Source of the DNA: Algorimicrobium sp002414705
GTDB taxonomy: Bacteria; Bacteroidota; Bacteroidia; Flavobacteriales; Flavobacteriaceae
Reading direction: 5' to 3'
Assembly (NCBI GenBank): GCA_963972425.1
Contig: CAXAUF010000056.1
Coordinates: 1-16,042, forward strand
DNA: 16,042 bases
Of this stretch, positions 1 to 6,959 are shown in pieces. The translations under genes were made by a program, and so were the position numbers. The notes below the pieces were generated by a model. The model was given only the letters and a program-made list of their open reading frames with translations, did no database searches and was not told the origin of the DNA. How positions within the stretch are numbered: the stretch's first letter is position 1; every line of letters starts with the position of its first letter.

Positions 1-160
1 GTTCTCACGCACACCTATTAAGAAAATAAGAAAGGGTGCGTAATTTAGCGAAGCGTTCTCACGCACACCTATTAAGAAAATAAGAAAGGGTGCGTAATTT
101 AGCGAAGCGGTCTCACGAACACCTTTTAAGAAAATAAGAAAGGGTGAGTAATTTAATTAG
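1..160. repeat. 54-bp tandem repeat, about 3 copies
   Basis: Copies lie at 1-54, 55-108 and 109-160. The first two are identical base for base. The third differs at four positions in its first 46 bases and then diverges (ATTTAATTAG instead of ATTTAGCGAAGC). Each of the first two units contains CGCACACC and, 16 bases later, GGGTGCG, which can pair as a 7-bp stem with one bulged A around an A-rich loop. Each also ends in GCGAAGC, a sequence known to form very stable mini-hairpins. The array begins at the window edge, so more copies may lie upstream. It sits directly before the first secreted paralog and may be the 3' flank of another family member outside the window (inference). Confidence 0.9.
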
Positions 161-213
161 TGCCGGACGATTTTAAAAAAATATCCCCAAGAAATAAGAA
201 AACCAATAAACCA

Positions 214-603
214 ATGAAACAAATTTTTACATTTTTAGCGGCCGTATTATTTACAACAAGCACTTTTGCTCAAACAGGCATAGGCACCACCACGCCACAT
301 GCTTCGGCACAGCTGGAGGTAAGTAGTACCACAAAAGGGTTTTTACCGCCAAGAATGACAAAATTTGAACGAGAAGCCATAGCAAACCCAGTAGCAGGTT
401 TGGTTGTTTGGTGTACTAATTGTGTTACCGAAGGCGAGTTGCAGGTTTATAATGGCATTGCATGGAGTAAAGCAGGAGTCTTCCCCGGAACAGCGCAAGG
501 GCAAATGCGGTATTGGGATGGTTCAGATTGGTTAGAAATAGCACCCGGTACTGAAGGGCAGGTTTTAACTTTTATAAATGGGATTCCCAAATGGAACGAT
601 TAG
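214..603 (+). CDS. Short secreted 'TGIGTTTP' family protein (N-terminal module only)
   Basis: A 129-residue protein starting at the ATG at 214. The open frame extends back to a GTG at 160, but only the ATG start puts a clean signal peptide first (MKQIFTFLAAVLFTTSTFAQ, cleavage after FAQ). The mature part begins TGIGTTTPHASAQLEV and continues with KGFLPPRMT, a segment common in secreted proteins of Bacteroidota. It then has a tryptophan/glycine-rich stretch (YWDGSDWLEIAPGTEGQ). It is closely similar to the first 125 or so residues of the next gene and stops exactly where that protein's C-terminal cassette begins. No catalytic motif and no T9SS tail is visible. The function is unknown; it is probably an exported surface-associated structural module. 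It could be a natural short form or the remainder of a longer gene that lost its C-terminal part. Confidence 0.8.
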   Translation: MKQIFTFLAAVLFTTSTFAQTGIGTTTPHASAQLEVSSTTKGFLPPRMTKFEREAIANPVAGLVVWCTNCVTEGELQVYNGIAWSKAGVFPGTAQGQMRYWDGSDWLEIAPGTEGQVLTFINGIPKWND

Positions 604-658
604 GCTAGTGAAGCTTCATTGTAAAATCTATCATGTTTAAAATAAAATAATAACATTA

Positions 659-1909
659 ATGAAACAACTATTCATCATTTTGGCGGCCTTATTACTCACG
701 GCAAGCACCTATGCCCAAACCGGCATAGGGACCACCACACCAAATGCATCAGCACAGTTAGAGGTAAGTAGTACTACCAAAGGGTTTTTACCACCACGTA
801 TGTCTACGGAACAGCGTGATGCAATAGAAAATCCAGCTACAGGATTGGTAATTTATAATACCAACACCAATACGTTGGAGTACAAGACTGAATCAGTCTG
901 GGTGTCTTATCAAGATAATCCAGATGGCACCACCGCTGGTGAGATGCAGTATTGGGACGGCAGCGCTTGGGTAACCATAGTACCCGGTACCGAAGGGCAG
1001 ATTTTAACGTTAACTAGTGGTTTGCCAACTTGGGCAGGCGATATATTTTATCAAGATCTAGATGGTGATGGATATGGAGATGTCAACAGTACTGTTGCTT
1101 CAGTTTTAAGACCTTTTGGCTATGTTGCTGATAATACAGATTGTGATGATAGTGATGTTGCAATAAATCCAGAAACAGTTTGGTATGTTGATGCAGATGG
1201 CGATGGTTATGTGGGCATAGATTTAGTTTCATGTTTAAGACCAATCAATGGTTTTTTGTTGAATGAATTGTCGGGAACAGGAACAGATGATTGTGACGAT
1301 TCGGATGCATCAATTAATCCTTCTATTTTTGAATTTCCAAATGATGGAGTTGATAATAATTGCGATGGGGAAGTAGATAATATAGTTATAGGTAGTTTTG
1401 TAGGTGGGGGAATTGTCTTTTACCTAGCAGATACGCCAACTGATTTAGATGGTGATGGTGATTTAGATATTGGCTTGGTATGTGCCATAGAGGATCAAGG
1501 TATAAAACCCTGGAGAAATTTAGTTGCAATACAAACAGGAGCCAATGAAACAGGCATTGGCTATGGAGCTTCTAACACGAGATTAATTATAGAAATGCAA
1601 GGAGATACAAGCACTGATTATGCTGCAGGTTTTGCAAGCGCTTATAATGGAGGCGGATTTACTGATTGGTTTTTGCCAAGTATTGATGAGTTAGTTGAAA
1701 TGAACAATAATGAGACGATTATAAATGATAGATCTGTTGTAAATGGAGGAAGTGCTTTTGAGTCAGGCTTTAGATGGAGTTCTTCACAAGATTCCGATAA
1801 TAGAAGAGTATGGAACATGTCGTTCGGATCTAATTGTTCAAATTGCTATGGTGTACAAATTAAAAACTCCGTAAATTCTTATAATGTGCGTGCAATTCGG
1901 GCTTTTTAA
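659..1909 (+). CDS. Secreted modular protein: TGIGTTTP module, MopE-like Ca-binding motifs, DUF1566/Lcl domain
   Basis: A 416-residue exported protein. Residues 1-20 are a signal peptide ending in TYAQ. Residues 21-127 form the same module as the preceding gene. Residues 128-242 carry MopE-like putative metal-binding motifs: YQDLDGDGYGD, NTDCDDSDVAINP, WYVDADGDGYVG, DDCDDSDASINP and DGVDNNCDGEVDN, which are Asp-rich loops likely to bind calcium. Residues 246-416 match the DUF1566/Lcl C-type-lectin-like fold: GGGIVFYL, GLVCAIEDQG, DWFLPSIDEL, RWSSSQ and the terminal VRAIRAF. An extra loop, DLDGDGDLD (262-270), is inserted in the lectin-like domain. No T9SS sorting tail is seen. The likely role is extracellular ligand or surface binding. 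It lies 55 bp after its paralog on the same strand. Base use becomes visibly more A+T-rich after about nucleotide 1030, where the shared module ends, which fits separate origins for the two halves. Confidence 0.82.
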   Translation: MKQLFIILAALLLTASTYAQTGIGTTTPNASAQLEVSSTTKGFLPPRMSTEQRDAIENPATGLVIYNTNTNTLEYKTESVWVSYQDNPDGTTAGEMQYWDGSAWVTIVPGTEGQILTLTSGLPTWAGDIFYQDLDGDGYGDVNSTVASVLRPFGYVADNTDCDDSDVAINPETVWYVDADGDGYVGIDLVSCLRPINGFLLNELSGTGTDDCDDSDASINPSIFEFPNDGVDNNCDGEVDNIVIGSFVGGGIVFYLADTPTDLDGDGDLDIGLVCAIEDQGIKPWRNLVAIQTGANETGIGYGASNTRLIIEMQGDTSTDYAAGFASAYNGGGFTDWFLPSIDELVEMNNNETIINDRSVVNGGSAFESGFRWSSSQDSDNRRVWNMSFGSNCSNCYGVQIKNSVNSYNVRAIRAF

Positions 1910-2185
1910 CAAATTGGACTTACTATATTAGACTGGAGATAAAGGTGCGAGATTTAGAGTTACATTGTAGACTTCCCCTTATTAAGACACCTCTAAATTC
2001 AGCAAATTTTCATTATTGGTATTAAAATGGGTGTTTTTCATATCATTATAAAGAATGGTTTTTAGTATAATGTAAATTCAAAATACAACATTTAATTACC
2101 CAGTAGTTTTGAAAATTGAGCTAAGCTATCTGTCATTGAGTTCGATATTTTTTCTGTCTGCTCTACTAAGTCTTAAGCTAATAAG

Positions 2186-2220
2186 AAAAAAAGGATTGTG
2201 CTCGCACAACCTTTTTTTTT
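2186..2220. terminator. Intrinsic terminator, probably bidirectional
   Basis: A run of A precedes GGATTGTGC, a TC loop, then GCACAACC and a run of ten T. The stem is GG-TTGTGC paired with GCACAA-CC, with a single bulged A. It would end rightward transcripts from the secreted-protein pair, about 280 bases after the last stop. The A-run on the other side would let it work leftward too. Confidence 0.8.
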
Positions 2221-2286
2221 TATGCTTAGTTTTAACGAACATCGTACAAATGAATACGAAAGAGAATACGTTTTAGAACACAGATT

Positions 2287-2327
2287 AAAAAAAGCCTTGT
2301 AATTGAAAAATTACAAGGCTTTTTTTT
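2287..2327. terminator. Intrinsic terminator, bidirectional
   Basis: A perfect stem, AAAAAAAGCCTTGTAATT, with a GAAA loop and its exact complement, flanked by T-runs on either strand. It lies 11 bases beyond the stop of the metalloprotease gene read leftward, so it is that gene's terminator and also blocks rightward read-through. Confidence 0.92.
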
Positions 2328-2338
2328 AGTATTATTTC

Positions 2339-4744
2339 CTATTGTTTAATAATCCTTTTGGAAATAGTTCCTTTTTTCGAAGTAATTCGCATTATATAGA
2401 TACCACTTGCATATTGAGATAAGTTCATAACTTTATTGGATTGCATCTGTTCTAAATTAATAGTTTTTAACACACGACCTTTTATATCTATTAATTGGGC
2501 AAATTTTAATTTTGCTTTACTATCATTAGTCAATGTAATGATGCCTGTTGTAGGATTAGGCGTTAATAAAATAGCATTTAAATCTAATTCAAAAGTATCA
2601 ACCCTTAACGTATTGTCATTGACAGTTAAATTAAACGAACAAGTCCCAATCCAACCACTATCGTCATAAGCTGTATAGTTAATTAAATGAACTCCATCAG
2701 CTAAACTTGCTCCTGGTGGTGGCAACTGGTTAACAAAAGCAATACTACAATTATCTGAAGCTGTTACAGCTCCTGTTCCATAATAATCAGGAAGCGTAAA
2801 GTTTCCTGTGCTATCAACCGAGAAATCTGTTAAGCAAGAAACAAAAGGGGCTTCATTATCTTGAATAGTAACCGTTGCATCACACGTTTCTATATTACCT
2901 GCATTGTCTTTTCTATTTAAGGTAATTGTATGTAGTCCAATATCAGAACAGTCAAAATTTCCATCAAACGGAACGGCAGCATTATAATCAATATTACCAT
3001 TAAACATATATGGATTGGCTGCTGTTCCAGCAAAAGGATACCCACTATAAGGGCCTTCATATACCTCTAGGTTCGTATCACTAATCCATAAACTTCCTGT
3101 AGCTGTAGCTTCTTCGACAAGTATACCTGATGTATCCGTTGTAGTGATATAAAATGAAACCGTATCTCCTGCCGTAACGGCTATGCCTAATGACAAATTT
3201 AATGGTGTAACAGTAAAATCACTAACAGCTAACGTTGGGCTTGCCAACAAAGTCCATGCCGCAGCATTAAATTGAGATCCTGCCCATGAACCCAATTTGT
3301 AATACACGGCATAAGTTGCTGTTCCACCAACATTTGCGGTATTGTAGGGACGAATACTAAAAGAATTGATTGTGATTGCATTTAAAGCTTTAACATCAAA
3401 CATATATCCTGGCCCAACAACTTGTGCTGTGTTAGATAAACTTAATGAAACATCCGCAAAACCATTGGTCATGTATTCCGTATCAAGACCACAGTTTCCT
3501 ACTACAGAGCCACCATCTATATTTGTAGGAGTAATGGTTGCTAATCCGGAACTATTTAAAGAAATTATTGGGCTACTACATATAGCGGAAAGTGCTACGT
3601 TATCAGAAACTGTTACTGTAGTTGTACAAGAATTTTTGAATCCATTAGGGTCAGTTGCTGTTAGAGTAACCGTTTGGTCACCAACATCTGAACACGTAAA
3701 AAATGATGGACTTGTAGTTAATGTAACCGCATCTCCATTAGGATCAGTCGTACCGCCATCAATATTAGCTCCAGTAATAGTTGCATTACCACCTACGCCT
3801 AATACAACACTATAGGTATCACATATCATAGTTGGTTTAAATAAATAAGCTCTTGTATTTGTTGGATCTTCTTTGCCCATATAAAAGCGTATTCTAGCTT
3901 CTGCATCTGGCGAAAAATTTGACACACAAGAAAAAGGTTGATTATATGACATTATCTGTGTCTCGTCCGCAACATATGCATCTCCATTAGAATCTGTACC
4001 AGAAGTATAGGCACAAGATGCTCCACTAACATCACCGAAAGTATTATAGCCATCGGCTGGTGTATCACATAATAAATCTCCTGCTGTACCACAATTAGAA
4101 CCATTTACTAATTCTGGAGCATAAGCTGTTTCAAACGTATGTAATAAGCCGAAATAATGCCCCATTTCATGAGCAACAGTTGCGCCATTTTCAGCAGTAC
4201 TATTATTAACGACAACAAAATAATCATTTGGTAAAAGCCATGGAAACCTAGCATAACCTCCAATGGCTCCTCCACTAGAACCGTAGGCTGTGTCAACAAA
4301 ATAGGCATTTACTACATTTGGAACATTGTTTAATTGCAGTATATTATCACCTTCAGTATAACCAGATCCAGCTACTCCATTGGTTCCTAAAACCATGAGG
4401 TCCGTATTATTTATATAATTAATTGGTAATATATCAAGTGTAATACCATAAGGTAAATACTTTGTTCGTGCCGCAATAATGTTATTCATGACTGTTGTCG
4501 CATTTGGACCTCCAGTTCCAGCATCTGTTCTAACAACATGTGGTTGAAAAGGCACAGTAATTAAACCAGATGGAGATATGTCTGCACGTCTTTGAATTTC
4601 AAGATCATCAAGAAGGGCTCTAGCTTCAGCAGGTGTAATATCTGGCATGCCACAGGGTTCTTGAGCATTTATTTGAACTGAACAAAAGAACAAAACAAAT
4701 GCAAAACTTAAATTTTTTATGTTGTATAGTAAAATTGATTTCAT
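2339..4744 (-). CDS. Secreted M43-family (pappalysin-like) zinc metalloprotease with HYR repeats and T9SS tail
   Basis: An 801-residue protein. Residues 1-28 are a signal peptide ending in INAQ. The peptidase domain spans about 60-305 and carries the metzincin zinc motif HEMGHYFGLLH (192-202), the M43-type LCDTPAD (225-231) and a Met-turn, QIMSYNQP (263-270). Three HYR/Ig-like domains follow: about 309-380, 388-628 (interrupted by an inserted segment at about 421-593) and 634-709; the motifs are FTCSDVGDQTVTLTATDPNG, FDCSDIGLHTITLNRKDNAGN and SDNCS. Residues 722-801 are a type A T9SS sorting domain (LLTPNPTTGIITL, KGRVLKTINL, GIYIMRI, SKRIIKQ), which would be cleaved on export or anchoring at the cell surface. 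It is a stand-alone gene with its own terminator and a leader hairpin. The likely role is digestion of extracellular protein; the substrate is unknown. Confidence 0.93.
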   Translation of the reverse strand: MKSILLYNIKNLSFAFVLFFCSVQINAQEPCGMPDITPAEARALLDDLEIQRRADISPSGLITVPFQPHVVRTDAGTGGPNATTVMNNIIAARTKYLPYGITLDILPINYINNTDLMVLGTNGVAGSGYTEGDNILQLNNVPNVVNAYFVDTAYGSSGGAIGGYARFPWLLPNDYFVVVNNSTAENGATVAHEMGHYFGLLHTFETAYAPELVNGSNCGTAGDLLCDTPADGYNTFGDVSGASCAYTSGTDSNGDAYVADETQIMSYNQPFSCVSNFSPDAEARIRFYMGKEDPTNTRAYLFKPTMICDTYSVVLGVGGNATITGANIDGGTTDPNGDAVTLTTSPSFFTCSDVGDQTVTLTATDPNGFKNSCTTTVTVSDNVALSAICSSPIISLNSSGLATITPTNIDGGSVVGNCGLDTEYMTNGFADVSLSLSNTAQVVGPGYMFDVKALNAITINSFSIRPYNTANVGGTATYAVYYKLGSWAGSQFNAAAWTLLASPTLAVSDFTVTPLNLSLGIAVTAGDTVSFYITTTDTSGILVEEATATGSLWISDTNLEVYEGPYSGYPFAGTAANPYMFNGNIDYNAAVPFDGNFDCSDIGLHTITLNRKDNAGNIETCDATVTIQDNEAPFVSCLTDFSVDSTGNFTLPDYYGTGAVTASDNCSIAFVNQLPPPGASLADGVHLINYTAYDDSGWIGTCSFNLTVNDNTLRVDTFELDLNAILLTPNPTTGIITLTNDSKAKLKFAQLIDIKGRVLKTINLEQMQSNKVMNLSQYASGIYIMRITSKKGTISKRIIKQ

Positions 4745-4772
4745 CTTGGTTGGTGGCTATAGTGAATGATTT

Positions 4773-4796
4773 ACATAGATTTTTTAAAATCTATGT
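4773..4796. promoter_or_regulatory. Inverted repeat in the metalloprotease leader
   Basis: ACATAGATTTT, two T, then the exact complement AAAATCTATGT: 11-bp arms, 29 bases upstream of the metalloprotease start codon on the - strand. As RNA it would fold into an A/U-rich hairpin close to the start. No T-run follows on the - strand, so a terminator is unlikely. It may be an operator or a translation or stability element (inference). Confidence 0.5.
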
Positions 4797-4805
4797 TTTG
4801 GTTTT

Positions 4806-4828
4806 TGCTAAACTATTGAATTTTAGCA
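4806..4828. promoter_or_regulatory. Second small inverted repeat in the metalloprotease leader
   Basis: TGCTAAA (4806-4812) and TTTAGCA (4822-4828) are perfect 7-bp arms around a 9-base loop, just upstream of the larger hairpin. Seven-base dyads are common by chance in A+T-rich DNA, but two in tandem before one gene are worth recording. Confidence 0.3.
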
Positions 4829-4955
4829 GATTAACAGTTAGTCAATTCATATAACTTATTGTGAATTTTAAGTCATGGTAATTTTAGTGTCAATAATATT
4901 TCTTTTCCCTTTCATAAGTTAAAAATAAGTTTTAATTCTTAACCCTAACAGGAAG

Positions 4956-6167
4956 CTAAATTAGTATATCCACTCTTACATGGCCATCGCCAAATACATA
5001 ATATTTATTGGTTACCAACTGTTTTAAACCCAAAGGGCCTCTGTGGTGTAATTTATCTGTACTAATGGCTAACTCGGCTCCTACACCCATTTGTCCACCA
5101 TCCGTAAATCGGGTAGAGGCATTGTGGTAAACGGCAGCACTATCAATTTCTTGCATAAAGGTTGCTGCTTCATTTTTGTTTTCTGTCATAATAGTGGATG
5201 AATGTCCTCCAGAATAGGTGTTAATTTTAGTAATTACTTCTTCTAATCCATTAACTTCGGCGACTAATAATTTCATAGCTAAAAATTCTTCATACCAAGT
5301 ATCTTCATTCGGTATTTGGGTTTCATTGGTTAGAATTTGTCCTATTTTGTTATCTACTACTAATGAAACACCAACATAATTTAATGTTTTTTGGAGTTCC
5401 TTCACTTTTACTTCGTAATCTGGTATGTTTTTATTAATTAATACTTTATCAAGAGCATTACAGCCTGAAATTTTATCAGTTTTTGCATTTATAATCACGT
5501 TTACGGCTTTTTCCCAATCAGCCTGTTTAGAAACATATAAAAAGTTGTTGCCACGTCCTGAAATCAAAACGGCACAGGTAGCGTGTTCCTTTACAAACTT
5601 AATTAAACGTTCCCCTCCTCTAGGAACAATTAAATCGATTTTCTCTGTTGGATTTCTTAAAAATCCCTGTGTTTCTTCACGCTTTAGATGTAGTAACTTA
5701 ATCCAATCTTTAGATATCCCATTTTCCTCTAACGCTTCATGCCAGCACTTTTCTAAAATCAGATTGCTATTAATAGCTTCTTTTCCACCTTTTAATAAAA
5801 TTTTATTGTTGGCTTTAAACGCTAAAACAGCGGCTTCAATGGTGACATCTGGTCTGGATTCATAAATAATCATGATGGTACCAAATGGTGCTGTTTTATT
5901 GGTGATTTGCAAACCGCTATCTAAAGTCATATCTGATATAATGGTTCCAACTGGATCTTCCTGATCGCGTACTTCTTTAATAGCTTGAATCATGCCATCT
6001 ACTTTAGCAGTATTCACCACTAAACGGTCGTATAATGCTTGATCGTCTTTATCAAACGCTTCTAAATCGTGTTGGTTTGCTTTAATTATCGTGGTACGTT
6101 CGCGGTCAATAATATTAATCATTGAATTTAAAACGTCATTTTTTTTATCTGTATGTAATAATACCAT
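4956..6167 (-). CDS. proA: Gamma-glutamyl phosphate reductase
   Basis: A 403-residue protein. It is an aldehyde-dehydrogenase-fold enzyme that reduces gamma-glutamyl phosphate to glutamate-5-semialdehyde with NADPH, the second step of cytosolic proline synthesis. Signature segments are IYESRPDVT (101-109), GGKEAINSN (127-135), VPRGGERLI (181-189), the catalytic cysteine in KISGCNALDKVLI (Cys236), NASTRFTDGGQMGVGAELAIST (starting at 349) and HHRGPLGL (374-381). The length is normal for the family. It is last in the proC-proB-proA unit, with an 11-base gap after the proB stop, so it is almost certainly co-transcribed and handed the unstable acyl phosphate made by ProB. No terminator was noticed directly after its stop. 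Confidence 0.97.
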   Translation of the reverse strand: MVLLHTDKKNDVLNSMINIIDRERTTIIKANQHDLEAFDKDDQALYDRLVVNTAKVDGMIQAIKEVRDQEDPVGTIISDMTLDSGLQITNKTAPFGTIMIIYESRPDVTIEAAVLAFKANNKILLKGGKEAINSNLILEKCWHEALEENGISKDWIKLLHLKREETQGFLRNPTEKIDLIVPRGGERLIKFVKEHATCAVLISGRGNNFLYVSKQADWEKAVNVIINAKTDKISGCNALDKVLINKNIPDYEVKVKELQKTLNYVGVSLVVDNKIGQILTNETQIPNEDTWYEEFLAMKLLVAEVNGLEEVITKINTYSGGHSSTIMTENKNEAATFMQEIDSAAVYHNASTRFTDGGQMGVGAELAISTDKLHHRGPLGLKQLVTNKYYVFGDGHVRVDILI

Positions 6168-6178
6168 ATGTGTTGTTT

Positions 6179-6955
6179 TTAGTGAATAAATTTGGTTCCT
6201 ACTTCTTTGTTGTCAAGAATATCAACAATTACGTTTGCACGTTTTCCATTAGCTATGTATGTAGGAATATCTTTTTTTGCTGTGCCTTTAGCAATACGTA
6301 ACTTGGATGCCATACCGCCTCTACCTTCGCCTTCTTTCTTGCCAGAAGCTTTTACATATTGTTCTACGTTTTGATTAACCGAAACCTCCTTAATCTTTAT
6401 AGAATCTTCATCGTCTGGATGACCTGTATATAGTCCGTCTGTATCTGATAATATTATCAATCTGTCAGCATCAATTAATTCCGCTACCAAACTCGCCAGC
6501 TCATCATTATCTGAAAACATAGACATGGTTATGGAAACGGCATCATCTTCATTAGCAATGGGAATAATACCTTCAGATAGTAATCCTTCATAGCAATTAA
6601 TCATATTTTCACGATGCTTTCCTGGATCAAAATCACGTTTAGTTGCCAATACTTGTGCGCAACGCATCCCATAATCATGAAAAAGGCTATAATAGTGACG
6701 CATCATTCTGGGCTGACCTACGGCTGAATACACTTGGCGTCTTATAGATTTATCTGTGATAACCGTATCGCCTAAAACTTCCTTTCCAGCCATAGCAGAA
6801 CCTGAAGATACTAAAACCACCATCACATTACGTTCATATAAAACGGCAATTTGGCGGACTAATTCTCTTAAAACAGGTCCTAAAATGCGGTTGTCTTTAT
6901 TTGTTAATACGTTTGTTCCTACTTTTACTACTACGCGCTTCATGTCGTGGTCCAT
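6179..6955 (-). CDS. proB: Glutamate 5-kinase, short form without PUA domain
   Basis: A 258-residue amino-acid-kinase-fold enzyme that phosphorylates glutamate with ATP, the first committed step of proline synthesis. Seen are KVGTNVL (11-17), VSSGSAMAG (49-57), NEDDAV (135-140), FSDNDELASLVAE (147-159), SDTDGLYTGHP (170-180) and GRGGMASKL (211-219). E. coli ProB is about 367 residues with a C-terminal PUA domain; here the protein ends after the kinase domain, with no PUA remnant between it and proA. The start taken is the ATG at 6955, 4 bases after the proC stop codon; an ATG four codons later (6943) would give MKRVVVKVGT and is also possible. Feedback behaviour may differ from the PUA-bearing enzyme (inference). 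Confidence 0.95.
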   Translation of the reverse strand: MDHDMKRVVVKVGTNVLTNKDNRILGPVLRELVRQIAVLYERNVMVVLVSSGSAMAGKEVLGDTVITDKSIRRQVYSAVGQPRMMRHYYSLFHDYGMRCAQVLATKRDFDPGKHRENMINCYEGLLSEGIIPIANEDDAVSITMSMFSDNDELASLVAELIDADRLIILSDTDGLYTGHPDDEDSIKIKEVSVNQNVEQYVKASGKKEGEGRGGMASKLRIAKGTAKKDIPTYIANGKRANVIVDILDNKEVGTKFIH

Positions 6956-6959
6956 ATTT

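Larger units (their letters stand above)
1910..2338. other. Intergenic stretch between convergent genes
   Basis: About 430 bases without a convincing gene. It holds a degenerate match to the upstream 54-bp repeat near 1940-1960, two hairpin terminators (2186-2220 and 2287-2327), and a 26-codon ATG frame (2222-2302) between the terminators that has no leader and runs into the second stem. I looked for a second copy of the 3' end of the lectin-like gene, as a retroelement template would give, and saw none. Confidence 0.7.

Noticed and set aside
1..160. CRISPR array
   Set aside because: The 54-base unit repeats head to tail with no unique spacers.
160..213. GTG-started extension of the first secreted gene
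   Set aside because: It would put 18 polar residues in front of a clear signal peptide and begins inside the end of the repeat array; the ATG at 214 matches the paralog's start.
1910..2180. Template repeat of a diversity-generating retroelement downstream of the lectin-like gene
   Set aside because: No stretch resembling the last 140 bases of that gene is found there and no reverse transcriptase is encoded in the window.
2222..2302. 26-codon ATG frame between the two terminators (MLSFNEHRTNEY...)
   Set aside because: It starts right after a T-run, has no leader or promoter, and its stop lies inside the next terminator stem. The composition is protein-like, but nothing else supports a gene.
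3366..3815. 149-codon + strand frame inside the metalloprotease gene
   Set aside because: It is the antisense shadow of the HYR-repeat coding sequence, with no recognisable domain.
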